NCBI GenBank assembly: GCA_029747015.1
Contig: JAKOGI010000007.1
Span: forward strand, 2,376,001 to 2,440,000
Reading direction: 5' to 3'
From: Carnegiea gigantea
Taxonomy: Eukaryota; Streptophyta; Magnoliopsida; Caryophyllales; Cactaceae
Length of the DNA stretch: 64,000 nucleotides
Part shown: piece after piece, positions 23,089-36,621 of the stretch
Numbering within the stretch: the first letter of the stretch is position 1
Layout of the letters: every line of letters starts with the position of its first letter
The notes under the pieces: model-generated
Databases searched by the model: none
Told to the model about the DNA's origin: nothing
Seen by the model: the letters and a program-made list of their open reading frames with translations, nothing else
Made by a program: the position numbers and the translations under genes

Positions 23089-26000
23089 ATGAGGACACGA
23101 AACGCCGGTACCCCCAAAACCCCGGCATCGCAGAAGAAGACACCACCGTCTAAAAAACCCAAAACTCCGGCGTCTGAATCGCCGGCTCTGGCCGAATCTA
23201 TGCCGGAAACCGCCACTCCGAAGTCCGCGGCCACACCCTCTATCGATTCGAAGCCCGAACCTGCAGGTATCTTCATGCACTAGGGTTCTTCGTTTTTTTA
23301 AATTGTGGTTTTAGTGGTTTCTTTGTTGTATTGGTTGATGTTTTAGTTGTTAGTACGGCCCTTTTTTTTCGGTTTATGGTATAGTTTACGTGCAAATACC
23401 CGATGGGCAGTTGTGGAATTCTGGGTTATGTTCTATAGTCATGTGGGAAGTTTGTTTCCCTGTGTAAATATGTTTTTCTTGTGGATCTGGTGGATGTGGA
23501 GATGGGTTTGAGCTGCATGTATTATTTGAGCTCGCTTCCTCTGCAATTTTGTACGAAAACTCATATAGTTTTTGTGAATTCCGCACCTTGAGCTTCTTGT
23601 TGAAGTGGCCCACATAATCATCATCAGGCAAGCCTTTTTTGGTTCAAGATGAGCATATAGTTGTGAGCATTGTTTGAAAGTTGAAACCTTTCCCCATTTT
23701 GCGTAGGATGATCCACTATGTTAGGTGCTAGTTGTGTGTTAAGGGTTTGATGAGGAAGGAAAATGAATGATTCATGACTCACCAGGCACTGATTGGCGAG
23801 CCCAATAGATATCTGTGGTATCTATTCAAGGTGTTTGATTTTTTGGGGGGGGGGGTAGTGTGCCTTGTTCTGGGCGAGAGAGTGTGTATCCGTGATTGCA
23901 TGGTACATGTTCATGACCGGCAATATTCTGTAGTCGTATGCAATAACTAATCTATTTTTTTGGGATACTTGATTGCAGTTGAACAAGCGAAGGAATCAGT
24001 TGAAGAAGTTATGGTATCTCCAAATACCAAAGAGACTCCAACAACTACAACTACTAAAAAGGTGACGAAAAGGGTTGTGAAGAAGAAGGTGCTTAGGCCC
24101 AAGACTCCTTCATCAGCCAAGACTGGATCTGCACCTGCTTCAAAAGCAGCTGAGGCTGATGAGGTAAAGGTTGAAGAAGGGCCAAAGGATGAAGACACAA
24201 CTAGTGCACAAGATTCAGGTTTGCAGAAAGAAGTAACTAAAAAGGATGAAGAATCTGTAAAGCAAGAGGGAGTTGGGACACCCAAGGTCGAAGACACAGG
24301 AGAGCCCCAAGATAAGGGGAAAGCGAAAATGGATGTTGATGAACCTTCGGTTGAGGATATGGGTACAGCCACTGCTGATGAAGGCGTTGCAAAGTCAGAG
24401 GATGAGGAACCCAGTGAATCTAACGAAGTGAAAGATGAGGAGAAAAGTGAAGAGCCTAAGGAAGAAGTCAATGAAGAAAAAGTGGTCTCCGAAACCGAGA
24501 ATCCAGAGAAAATGGATGATGACCTTAAAGAAGAGATTGGCGACCGGAAGGCGGAGAACATCGATGACAATCAGACAAGGACGTTGGAAGAAGATGCAGA
24601 TGCTGCGGAATCAAAAGAAGATGATGCTCCTGATCCCGATGGGATGGAAGAGTATGGAGATGAAGAGGGTTTTGTGGAACCTGGGGAGGAGGACCTTCAA
24701 GAGGATGATGAACCTGATACTGCTGATGAGATTAAAGCGTCAGAAGAGGAACACAAGGAGCTGGCTGCTGCAGCCAAGGAGCGACGGGTTAAAAAGGAAC
24801 ATGAAATTTTTGTTGGTGGGTTAGATCGTGAAGTTGTGGAGGATGACTTGAAAAAAGCTTTTGAGAAGGTTGGAGAGGTTGTTGAAGTGAGGCTGTTGAA
24901 AGATCCTTTAACAAACAAGAATAGGGGTTTTGCATTTGTGCGGTTTGCTACTAAAGACCAGGCAAAGCGTGCGCTGTCAGAAATGAAAAACCCTGTTGTA
25001 TGTTGACTCTATTCTTCAAAGAGTCCTTCATGTATTTGTTTTTGCCTTACCCTTGCTAGTTGTTATGTGTGCCTTTTTTCCTTGTACAGATACGTGGGAA
25101 GCGATGTGGGACAGCACCTAATGAGGACAATGACACTTTGTTCATTGGAAATATTTGCAACACGTGGACGAAGGAAGCAGTAGGGCCTTTGCTTGTCTAT
25201 GAATTGTTGTTGGCTATTGATATCTTTTGCTTTAGCTTTGTCTTACCTAACTTTTATTGCAGATAAAGCAAAAGCTTAAGGATTATAGTGTTGAAGGTGT
25301 CGAGAACATTACTCTTGTCCAAGATCCTCGACATGAGGGATTGAGTCGTGGGTTTTGCTTTATTCAATTTGCTTGTCATGCTGATGCAATGTTTGCTTAC
25401 AAGAGGCTTCAAAAACCAGATGCCGTATTTGGCCATACTGAGAGGACTGCAAAAGTTGCTTTTGCTGAGCCTCTGCAGGAGCCAGACCCTGAGATCATGG
25501 CCAAGGTAAAATCTGTTTTTGTTGATGGGCTGCCCCCTCACTGGGATGAGGACCGTGTTAGGAAGCATTTCAAACGTTATGGGGACATCGAACGTATTAC
25601 ACTAGCCCGGAATATGTCAACGGCCAAGCGCAAGGATTTTGGTTTTGTTGACTTCACCACACATGAGGCTGCTGTTGCTTGCATCGAGGATGTGAACAGC
25701 AAGGAATTGGTTGATGGGAACTCCAAGGTATTTCCTGGGTTCTAAGTCCTTGCCCATCTTTTCCTTTTTGTTATATAATCATCATCATCATCATCATCAT
25801 CATTTGGTAGAATTTAGTTAAGAGTGATGCCTTAGAAAGAGAAACTGAATGTCACTAATGTACAAAAGGCTTCCCCCCCTCCCCAACCTGTCTGTGCTTT
25901 ATAGAATTTGTAACTGTGTGTATATATATAATTTTATGTTTTTGCCTTGTTATGGTGCGCCAATGTGAAGCTTTAATAAAGTACTTGGTCACTTGAACTT

Positions 26001-28391
26001 TTCATTGTACCCTAAAATTAGTAAATGTTCCTAGTTGAGTGCTTGATGCTCTGACATCATTGTGGGGACTCGGTCCATCTTTTTGGCTAAAAACACATTG
26101 AATTTAAGAAAAATATTGTCACATGGATTAATCTAATGGACTTGTGAAACTCTTGATTGTTATTATGGCAAGCTCTAAGTAACAATTGTTGATGTATAAT
26201 CACTGGTGTTGTATTATACAGTTTGATAGCGCTTGCTTTCTTATTTTGTTGTTTCGGTGAAAGGAAACAGTTTTTGTTTTCGTTTTGGCAATTGTAGGCA
26301 GCTTGCCCTCTCCCTTCTTCTAACAGGGCAAGAGAGATATTGTTTGTTAAATTGTGGTTGGCCCTTAGTTTAAAAAAGCTTGCGTGAGGAACTCCTTGGC
26401 GCACTTCGGCGTGAGGTTATTCGGTCCGCGCCTCAGAGGGGATGAAGTGCACCTCAAGGATAGAAGGCTATATCTTCCCCTTTTTTCGTCTTTTTTAGCC
26501 TTGCCTTTACCTTTTTTCTTCTTTAACTTTCTTACAAGCTTAAAGATGAGCTATGCTTTTACGGTATTTGTGTGCATTGGGGAATTACGACGATAAGATA
26601 ACATATACTAAGGGTAATGGCGGTATTAGCGGTCACATTGATGTCTATTCACTTTTTTAATGCATCTGTCAAACTTGTTTATGCAAAATATGCTTTGTGA
26701 AATGTGAAAGACTTAAAAATTTTTGCATAGTTGCACTTTGGGATCTTGTGCGCCTCAGTGCGCCTCGCGCCTTTTAAAACTAAGAGGAGGTCTATATATG
26801 TGGAATTTTATCTCATTGGATAATATTTTTATTTTCTCCAAGCATTAGCATTTTAATGATCCTCCACCCTGAATGAAAATTCTACCTTTTTATTTTGTTA
26901 GTGATCTATTAATAGTTTTTCTGCCTTAACGAGTTGAAATTTTTGTAGCGAAGACTTATTTGTCTATCTATTGTCCCTTGGTGTTCTCATTTACTATGGT
27001 AGTCACAAACATCTAAAACACTTAGGGGAAATTGAATATAGTATTCTCTAGTAATGAGGGTGAACTATTTTCCCCCGCTCCCCCCAAAAAAAAAAAAAAG
27101 AAGAAGAAGAAGAAACCTTGGTAACGTCTTTTCTTCAAGTCTGGACATTTTTTATTGTCTGATGTTTTTGTTTCTGCTGTGCTGACAACTAAATTCTTTT
27201 CTGTTTTATTGTCTAGACGAAAGTCAGAGCAAGGCTTTCCAATCCTATGCCGAAAACTCAGGCTGTGAAGGGTGGGATGTGTGGTGGATTTCGAATTGGT
27301 CGACCTACTGGTGCCTAATTCTGCCAACCAATTTTAGTAGTCCTTTTTTATTTTTTTTGGTTTGAGTATTTCTTATGTTGATTGCTGTTGTTGATAGGTA
27401 GGAGCTTTGGGCGTACAGGTCCTCCCTTCAGTCGATCAAATTTCCAATATGGAAGGAATTTTCGCCACTTTAATGACCCTGTTGGACCATATGGTAATGC
27501 ATTGCCTCTTTGATACCGACATCCCTCCCCTTCTGAATTTTTGAGCTGGAGGTTTTTTGCTGTTTGCGAAGACTATGCATTATATGTGAATCCTATTTCC
27601 TGGTATCCATCAATAGTCTTATATGGTACATTTCAGTAGGGCGACGAGTACCTTACAGAGGTGGGCATGGGGCAGCTGGAGGTAGTGCCACTGGAAGGCC
27701 TAATTTTGGGGGACCCAGGCATGCAGTAGCTGATCGAGGCCTTGGCAGGCCTGTTCCTCCTCGTAGAGAGACATTTCCACTTGAAGATGCGGGCTATTCA
27801 AGACCTTTCATGGGAAGGCACTATGATGATGCATACCTTTATGATGATACCCATAGCCTAAAGAGGCCATTTTACATGACTGTAAGTAGTTCATGTGCTA
27901 CTTGATGTGTTACGGACTTTTTTGTTTCCTTAGTGTGGCATTCAACGTTTTCCATGTGTTTCTCTCTCCTTCCTTTTCTTTTCAACTGTAGGATCAGGAC
28001 CCTGCTTTTATGGAGCCAAGCCGAGTTCGCCCTCGGTTTGATTATTCTGATTCAGGTCGTGGAACTCACTTCAGAGGTATGGGATTTAATGGGAGGGTAG
28101 TTTTCTTCTTACTCTCCTTTGGAAGTAAGTTTAAAATTTTGTTGGTTATCAGACTGATGAGTTTTTGCAATCCTCTTTCAGATGGTTTTGGAGCTGGAAG
28201 TAGTCTCTATTCAAGTGGCTATTATGGACCTGATGTACGTGTTTCGTATTTTAAACGTATTTATTTATCATGAGTTCATTAGGGAGTGACTTATCTTTTA
28301 ACTTACCTTTTTGCAGTATGGTGCTCGGCCACATTCATCTTACAATGGGAGGGATCGCTCTTATGGAGGTGGCAGTGGCTACTACTATTAG
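23089..28391 (+). CDS. hnRNP Q-like RNA-binding protein with three RRMs
   Basis: Ten exons keep one frame (23089-23266, 23979-24997, 25090-25179, 25263-25727, 27217-27310, 27398-27493, 27637-27881, 27992-28076, 28182-28234, 28317-28391) and give 799 residues. The start is the first ATG of the frame (MRTRNAGTPKTP). Residues 1-330 are Lys/Pro-rich, then strongly acidic (Glu/Asp/Lys). RRM1 starts near 334 (IFVGGL ... RGFAFVRF), RRM2 near 412 (LFIGNI ... RGFCFIQF), RRM3 near 511 (VFVDGL ... DFGFVDF). The C-terminus is Gly/Arg/Tyr-rich (GRRVPYRGGHG, YGGGSGYYYY). This order matches the plant hnRNP Q/SYNCRIP-like family, which includes Arabidopsis LIF2 and the longer AT2G44710-type protein; the long acidic N-terminus favours the latter. 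Likely nuclear, binding mRNA or acting with chromatin; the exact target is unknown. Confidence 0.93.
25780..25803. repeat. (ATC)n microsatellite
   Basis: Eight trinucleotide units in intron 4 of the hnRNP Q-like gene. Confidence 0.95.
26365..26783. mobile_element. MITE with GC-rich inverted ends in intron 4
   Basis: The left end (ttagtttaaaaaagcttgcg ... ggcgcac) and the reverse complement of the right end (ttagttttaaaaggcgcgag ... ggcgcac) match over about 40 bp. The interior is AT-rich and noncoding. The element sits in the 1489-bp intron 4 (25728-27216) of the hnRNP Q-like gene. No clear target duplication. Confidence 0.6.
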
Positions 28392-29250
28392 GTGCGACAA
28401 GGGCATGTGATGCAGGTATTACTGGACCCTTTTTCATTGCCTTCCTGGTAATGGTATAAGTCCACCACTCTCTACGGCTTCAAATGTTGCTTCTGTATAC
28501 ATTCTTAGGTGGTGATGGCAGCTGCTGCATAATGGACCAGAGGTTTGCTGCTCAGGATGCTGCTGTTTTCTTTTTCCTACCCATCCTTTTATGTTGCCAG
28601 CCAACCTGTTTATGCCTTTCCTAATCTTCTATTTATCCTTACCACAGTTCCTGTGTACTTGTGTTTTTGAGTTTAGTTCTGTTCTGATAAGCTGGGAGTT
28701 GGTGAATCTAGTTTAGGCTTATTTCTTGTTTTGAAGGATCAGGACTGGGGTCTTTACCTGATTTGCATAACAGAGGTGTTGATGGATAGTAGCCTCCAGT
28801 TGCAGTTAACATTTTGAGGATAATAAAGGTGCTTGTGGTATCCAGATTGTGCTTACCGAAGTTGTCATTTATTGACTTACTGGATGTATGATCTTCACTT
28901 GGAAGACCTTGAAATGTGGGAAGAAGGCTGTCTATTAATGACCTTTATCTCTATGTTGAGTGAGATGGTAAAAGCCCAGCTTATCACATGCAATTGGGAT
29001 CCCTATGAATGTATCTAAAGTGTACTGTGGCCAGAAAAATTGGGTACAAATTTCCATGGGTGCTTGGAGCAATTTTTTGTGGATACTAGTATGTTTGACT
29101 TTCAAATATCAGTTTCGGTATTGGATGTATGTTGATGTATAATTTACGGCCAGCTGTTACCCTTTCTGTTTTTCTGGTTAATGGGTGCTTTATATTGAAT
29201 GGAATATGGGTCTCTTTCCATTGAAGAGTTCACGTTTGTCATGAAAACAG
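28392..29250 (+). other. 3' UTR of the hnRNP Q-like gene, possibly with an intron
   Basis: After the stop codon, tgcag|gtatta (donor at 28416) and attcttag|gtgg (acceptor ending at 28508) could remove a 93-bp 3' UTR intron. The joint lies about 25 nt after the stop, probably too close to trigger decay. Possible poly-A signals are scattered (aataaa near 28822). Confidence 0.4.
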
Positions 29251-32220
29251 TTTACTATTTGGGACAGCCAGCTTTGTGATCTTGCAATGAGGTGATTGTC
29301 AAGTACATTGGGGCATATATGATTTTGGGCAGTTCATTTCATGTGAAAGGCGGAGTTAATCATGTGCTAATTGAGATGAAAGAAAATGTTCCTGATATTT
29401 TTATGGGATTATTCGTAGTAGATTTGTAGTGGCAATTACATAAGGCCTCCCTTACATCAAGGTGGGAAAGCTAAGCAGAAAAAATGATTTGTTCTGTATC
29501 TTTTATGTTCCACTTCTTTTGTTTTTCTCGCCTGCCAGTTTTGGGGTTGGGTTTTTTGGGGGGGGGGGTGTTGGGGTGGTGGAACTGTGGCAGTCACCTT
29601 GGATTTAATTGATTTGATGCAATCCTGCTCTCACTGAGACTTCTCATTTTTGTTGGGGTTCTTACTGAATCATGTGGTTATGATCCTTGAGCATTGGCAT
29701 CTAAGGGCTTCATAGTATGCCGGCAGTCTCTGTGCAGTGGTCTGATTTCTTATGGATAATTTACTTTGCCACCATGGCCTTCACATTGGAACACTAGTTG
29801 TATTCCTGTCTTTGATGTGATCAGACTGATTCTGTTATAGGACATCTCGAATGTACATCCTTTGTGCATTAAAAAGAGTGTAGCTGTTGCATCCTGGCGT
29901 TCCTTCCCCCCACGAAGTAGGATGTTTTGTTTATTCTGTTAAGTGTTAATTATGGGACATTTTCACCTTCTGCAATTTGCATATGGTTCTGAGAACTTTG
30001 GTTGAGGTTTACTTCCCTTTTATGAGGGGTTTAAACCTCTTCTTGAAGGTGTAGCTTTTCATATGTGGAGTTTGGATCTGGGATGTCATCCTTTCTATAA
30101 TTTGATTTGTATATGAGCGATGATATTTGGCAGTATATGAAGGATTTCGGGGGGTGGGGGGAGGGTTGTATTAAGTATTCAACGTATGTGACACGTATCA
30201 CAAATGTCCTAGTTTTGGAAAGTACAGCTCAATCAGAGAAGTGTTGTAACGTATTGGAGTGGGATTTGAAGCACTAGGCTCTTAATTGTGTCCGTTTGTT
30301 ACAGTCTTCTAGAATTTGACGGGATTTAAGCGGCCAACTACTCATATGAGTCCGTTTCTGGGAGCATGGGATTTAGATTGGCTATGAGTTTGGTGTAAAA
30401 CTGTGAACAGAGATGCCTTGTGGCTGTAGTCAATAGGTTGAACCCCTTTTATCTTGAAACATTATAGGATGTTATCTTTTGGGTATTCTTTGATTGTTCT
30501 GCTGTCATTCTACGACTTCCATTTGTAGAGTTTTTGGTTGCTTTCTGTTTATGTGCCAAAGGGCTTGGGATTCTTTGATATCGGACATGTATTGGTGGCT
30601 GAAGGCAGAGAGACTTGTCACCGACATACTATCTTCATTGCGCGTGTGTGTTATAAGGGCTTTTCTATCTGTGTCCTCGTATTTCTTTGTAGTTCCTTAT
30701 GCAATTGGGAAATGAGTGTGAGCTTGACAGAGTGTTTTTGGTGGGTTATTAAGCACACAAGCAATCAACTAACAAGGATTAAGTTCAACAGAGCATAGCT
30801 TTTCACCCTCTCTTTGTTGCTACTAAACTTCTGCGGCCGTCAGGTTGGGGCATTTCTGTTGGTGAGAACATGTACAGATTGCATGATATTGTGCATCTTC
30901 AGTGATCTAAAACTAAAGGTGTTTAAGGATTGCTGTTGCTAAATCGCTTATTGCTTATGTATAAGTGATTGCTACCGCTTTCCCTTGCTTTGTAGTTGTC
31001 CCATTGCTGATGTATATGCAAGCATCTGATCATTGCCATTTGTAGTTGGTCTAGTCATGATTGCAGACTAACTTTATTTTCTTACATAAATGGTTTTAAG
31101 CTTTGATTGGGATCTGTGTGCACACCAAGCTTTTGAATTTCAGTCATTCTGAGTGTGCCGCTTGAAATGAAATGGTGCCAGTTTTTAAAATTCAGGCATT
31201 ATGAGAAACAATGAGCTCTCCTCTGCCTCATTTGCTATGCTTTTTTGAGAGTAGAGGCTTGTCTAGGACTGCTATTGACCCATGTGAGCGGAAAACTTTT
31301 GTATCAAATGAATTAAAACCGCTGTTTTATGTATTATATTGACACATGGAAACATATTATCGTTAATGGTGTGAAGGCCTATTCTTGTAATATTTCCTCG
31401 AGTGACGAGCATTGGCTTCCTCCGGATATATTTCTGTATGATGTATGTTATGAGATCTGTCAATTAGGACATTCAGTGAAATGCTGTAGGCATATTATGG
31501 TTTCTGTGTAATGGCCCTTGGATGGTGACATCGTCAGCTTGGAGTTATGGTACTTGAGGTCAAAGGTCAAAGGTGAAGAAATCTTGCAGTATGCTTTTGT
31601 TTTGATGGTGTCTCTGCTCGTTTGTGGGTGGAGAGGTTTAAGCAAAAGTCACTATGAAAGGTCATGTTGGCTTGTTTTGAACTTTTTGTTTTTAAATGTT
31701 AATGGGACAGCTAGGCAGTAATGCTCTAGTATCAACCCCGGGCCTCAAGAATGAACTAGCTAAGCTAGGTTCTCCTCCTGCATTTGGGTAACTTCCGAAC
31801 TTGAAGTATTTGCTATTTTGGAATTTATGGTGAGAACATTTGGAGTTATCATTGTTGGATTAAAGTCATTGTGTTCCATGGTTGAACTATTTCAAAAATT
31901 GAAAGCAGGGGTACTTCGACATTAGAGTTTGGTTGGGGCCACTAGCTGGTATCATGTGACTCAAGCTGTTGTGGTCTTATATTTTTGCAAGTCATGTAAG
32001 TGCTAATGTATTAAAAATTGCTCATATGACATGTATGGATGTCCATGCAGTGCCTGGAAACAAAATAAGCTACGTAGCTGTCTTGCTTCTCGTAAAAAAG
32101 GGGGAAAAAATAAGAAAAGAAAGAGCTAGCAATTTGGGGATGATTGTAACGAAATCGATTCGTGAATGTGGTGTTGCCTTGTAGGTTGTGGTCGAGATTG
32201 GTACATGGCAAATAGATTTG

Positions 32221-32256
<36 letters not shown>

Positions 32257-33299
32257 AGGGCTCCCCTTTGTATAGATAGGGCCATAAGCTTGGGTATACT
32301 CGTATGAGAGTGAGAGACGTCGTCTGTTGTGGGTTGGGTTGTCATTGGGTTTGATGCAGGAGACACGGTGTATAGAACCAATACCGAACTCGATTTGAAG
32401 GGTGATATTACCTCAATGAGCGCTGCCTATGAAAATGCCACTCAGATATTTTCTTGGTATTTTTAGAGTGCTTTGGTGTTTTTTTTTTTGTTTAAAGGAA
32501 AGAAATAGAGTAACAGGATAGTTAACTTTCACTCAAAAAGAAAAGTTGCTCTATAGACACTAGATTTAAGATGTTTCCTCTGTTTTAGAGTCATACCAAA
32601 TGTTTGAAAGGTAAGTTTCAAATAAAGGGTCACATTTTCAACTATCCGAAGGTGTTTTAAGAGTCTTCCCTGGACATTTTCAACTATGCGATCTGTTCCT
32701 ATGTTTTCTCCGGAGGCTGCGTTGGATTGTCTTTTTGTTTGACATGTGAGGAGTATATACGACAAAGAGGGAACGATTAAGCCGGATTCTTTGCAAGCAG
32801 CTAAATTACGGATCTTACCTCTTATTTTACGTATGTATTTTCTGAGTTGTGAAAATGGGTGAAGTTACACTTGTTTTCTTGGCAAGTGATCATCTTGATG
32901 TACTTTTCAAATAGTAAGCTTATATGGTAAGCTTGTCAAGAATAACACTCATCATTATTTATGAATGTTTCTGTCTTTTCTTCGGATGAGTTCACTCAAT
33001 TGAATAGCCGTAAAGGTAAACAAGAATTACTTTAGTAATCTATGAACCATTTCCGTTAATATTAGCAAAATTTGAATCTGCGCTAATTTTCCGAACTCTG
33101 TACTTTATCTTACATTAAAATCTGTCAAAACCCCCTGAATTTTAGCCCTAGAAAACTTTCAAGAAAACACACCTCTAACAAACCATTTAACACAAGAATA
33201 CCATCAAAATCCAAACCGTTGGATTGATTTTTTCTTTTTTACGTCCGGAAAAGAACGCCACAAGTTTCATGCCCCAATATCAAATGGCGCCCAGATGTG
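29251..33299. other. 4-kb T/G-rich stretch without a gene
   Basis: No convincing exon or protein match on either strand. The plus strand is T- and G-rich, like transcribed UTR or intron DNA of the upstream gene. A G-run (29558-29568) and a GGGCAT repeat (32221-32253) are the only clear landmarks. Confidence 0.5.
32221..32253. repeat. (GGGCAT)n hexanucleotide repeat
   Basis: About five tandem units of gggcat/atgggc. Confidence 0.95.
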
Positions 33300-33420
33300 C
33301 CTCCACGTGGACGGTCTGGATCCTGCCTATGCCACGATGGGAATCCTTCGTTCCTCAAGTCAACCAATCGTATCCCTTCCCCGTTCAAAGGACCCTGTTT
33401 TCTCTCTCCTATAAATGACG
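33300..33420 (+). promoter_or_regulatory. promoter of the linker histone gene
   Basis: A palindromic G-box core CACGTG (33304-33309) is followed by a CCAAT element (33364-33368) and a TATA box, tataaat (33410-33416), in correct order. The TATA box is 92 bp before the H1 ATG. The G-box suggests control by bZIP or bHLH factors; this is inference. Confidence 0.65.
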
Positions 33421-33501
33421 AAGTCCAGCGGATTCTTAGATCACAAAAACGGTAAATTACAAAAAATCAGTGATCAGTGTTGAGTTTCTTCCTGGTGTCT
33501 G

Positions 33502-34917
33502 ATGTCGATTTCCGGTGAAGTTGAAACTCAAGCTCCGCCGGCGGAGCAGCCTCCTCCGGCGCCGGAAGTGGAATCTCCCGCGGCTGAGCAACCGGAAGCT
33601 CCGGCGGAGGAGGAGAAGAAGCAGAAGCCTGTGAGGGAGAAGAAGCAGAAGGTTCCGAAGGAGAAAAAGCCCAAAGCTCCTGCTCATCCTCCTTACTTCC
33701 AGGTGATTATTGAAACTTGCTTTTGTTTGAGAAATTTATTGATGATTGACTGAAAATTCTCAAATGCCTAATTTTTTTTTCTGTACGGTAGTGTTGCTCT
33801 GTTTCTTGATTTGACGCTTTTGGAGATTCTTTTTGGTTTTGGTCTGATAATATCGGATGAATTTTGTGTTTACGAAGTCCTTAGCTTTCAATCTTATTAA
33901 TGAATTTCGATGCTCTGTTCTGATCTGCGTGTTTGTTGATCGCGAGATTCTGAATTTGCGGTCGGTGACTCTACTGGTTTTTGTTTAGGTTGAATAGTTC
34001 TCATCAATTTAACGTCAAAACGAAATATAATTTTGATGTTTCATAGTATAATTGTTTCTGCTAATTTCGATGATTACGATCAATAAATCAGATAATTCGG
34101 GCATATTTGTCCAAATTTCTATGCTTGCACATCCTCTATTGGAATTCCGTTCCATTTCTGCTGAAATTGGTGACTATTTCGTGCATAACAGCTAATTTTT
34201 TGGATGAACACTACTTTAATTGCTTTTCTTTTGGTTTATTTAGATGATTTGTAGTATAATTATTTGTGCTAACTGCGATGGTCACGACCATTGAATCAAG
34301 CATGTTTGTCTGGATTTCTATGCTTACATCCTCTGTTGGATTTTGTTTCCAGCTTCTGTTGAAATCGGTAACTATTTTGAGCTCTCAGCTAGTTCTTGTG
34401 ATCGGTACTTGAAATTGATTGTTTTTTTGGTTGATTTTAGATGATCAAAGAAGCAATCACAGCTTTGAACGAGAAAGGAGGATCAAGTCCATACGCGATT
34501 GCCAAATACATGGAGGAGAAACACAAGGCGGTGCTCCCTGCAAACTTCAGGAAGATTCTAGGTCTTCAACTGAAGAACTCGGTGGCCAAAGGCAAGCTGA
34601 TCAAGGTCAGGGCCTCATACAAGCTGTCTGAGGCGGGGAAGAGAGAGAAATCCGCTGCCACTGCCACAACCGCCACTGCCACCACGACCAAGGCGGCGAG
34701 GGCAAATGCGGCCAAGCCCAAGGAGAACAAGAGGAAGAGGCCTCGGTCTAAGGCAGTGAGCAAAATTGAGAACACAACCACCACTGCCGCCCCGCCTCCT
34801 GCTGGGGTGGCAACCACCAGGGGCCGGAGGACCAAGAGGGCGGCTCCGACCAAACCCAAGCAGCTCAAATCAATCAAGTCTCCGGCCGCTAAGAAAGCTA
34901 AGAAGGCCACTGCTTGA
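33502..34917 (+). CDS. H1: linker histone H1
   Basis: Two exons, 33502-33702 and 34441-34917, join at HPPYFQ|MIKEA to give 225 residues. The N-terminal tail is Pro/Glu/Ala-rich then Lys-rich (EEKKQKPVREKKQKVPKEKK). The winged-helix H15 domain covers about residues 61-130 (PPYFQMIKEAITALNEK, SSPYAIAKYMEEKHK, KILGLQLKNSVAKGKLIKVR). The C-terminal tail is rich in Lys, Ala and Thr and ends SPAAKKAKKATA. H1 binds linker DNA at the nucleosome entry and exit and compacts chromatin. The intron (738 bp) falls at the start of the globular domain, as in other plant H1 genes. The tail is compact compared with the longest plant H1s, and its run of Ala-Thr codons is repeat-like. The H3.3 gene follows on the same strand about 1 kb downstream. 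Confidence 0.96.
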
Positions 34918-35340
34918 TTTTGGGGTTGATGCTAACCTCTCTTGTGTCTGTTTTTTTGGGGTGGCTGTGTGTGTAGATGTGAATATACGTAGTTAGATGA
35001 TGAATGGTGTTTTTGAGGGTTACGCGTGGTGAAGAGAGGGATGAGATGGAAGCTTCTCAGTGTGGGGGTATGTTGTAACTTGTATGCAAATAAATTGTAG
35101 AATGGTATCTTGTTAATGTTAGAGTTCCTTGTATGAATTGGCAGTTTAATTCCTGATCATTCCTATGCTCACGGTTGGTGCAATTTAGTCCATACCTCTA
35201 TTGAACTTGTAAAATGGACATGTAGTTGTAAGATGAGAAGGTTGCATGCCACAACATTCTCCAGTCCAAAGAATGATAGGGTGTCATTGAAAGCGATGAT
35301 GTGATTGACCTTCACAATACATCTCTGTACGTCTCTAGGT
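34918..35340 (+). other. H1 3' UTR and flank
   Basis: The 3' UTR probably ends near the aataaattg at about 35088. No gene follows until H3.3. Confidence 0.5.
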
Positions 35341-35344
35341 GCGT

Positions 35345-35460
35345 ATTTGGCTCAAAAGTTAAATCGGTATTTGAATTCAACGTTGCGCCTTTATGTACGT
35401 ATTAAGTCGGTATTTGAATTCAATATTTGGCTCGAAAGTTAAGTCGGTATTTGAATTCAG
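35345..35460. repeat. threefold direct repeat of a 16-bp word
   Basis: tcggtatttgaattca occurs at 35364, 35407 and 35444. The word atttggctc[a/g]aaagtta precedes two of them. It lies between H1 and H3.3. Confidence 0.85.
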
Positions 35461-35794
35461 CAGCAATTTATACGTCAAGGGCAATTTATACGTTAACATT
35501 TGCTAGATGGCGAATTTCATGCCAATGAAATTGCTTTCCCTATAGAACAGAACAATTGGATAGGGAAAATTGCTTGCACCTTTATTGCCTAAGTATGTAT
35601 GCTGGGTAGTGAGCGTGGAGGATGGATCATAGTCTCTTTCCTTAATGGAGTTGATGGGCCAACTTTACCCTAATTCGGCCCAAGTCTCAACCCATGATTT
35701 CCCTATTGGAGTGATGGAGTCTACGGCAGTCATTAGCCCACGAACGCCATCGCCCTCCCCACCCCTGGTCCCTCCATTATTCCCATTTCCTCAG

Positions 35795-35895
35795 GTAATT
35801 CCACCGAACCCTAAACCACCCCCCCCCCCCCAAAAAAAAAAATCGTTAGCGTTTATTCAACTCAAGCAATTCAGTTGAATTTGATAAATTTGCAG
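35795..35895 (+). other. candidate 5' UTR intron of H3.3
   Basis: cctcag|gtaatt at 35794/35795 and tttgcag|gccat at 35895/35896 bound a 101-bp intron 27 nt before the ATG. It contains a C13-A11 run (35819-35842). Plant H3.3 genes commonly have a leader intron that raises expression. Confidence 0.6.
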
Positions 35896-35916
35896 GCCAT
35901 ACTAATACTCCATTGA

Positions 35917-36621
<705 letters not shown>

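Noticed and set aside
23947..24570. 207-codon minus ORF rich in Ser
   Set aside because: It lies antisense to the acidic exon 2 of the hnRNP Q-like gene; Ser/Phe content mirrors Glu/Lys codons.
32070..32381. Minus ORF with MPMPMPMP
   Set aside because: Produced by the GGGCAT repeat on the opposite strand.
34566..34910. 114-codon minus ORF of Ala/Val/Leu
   Set aside because: Antisense shadow of the H1 tail.
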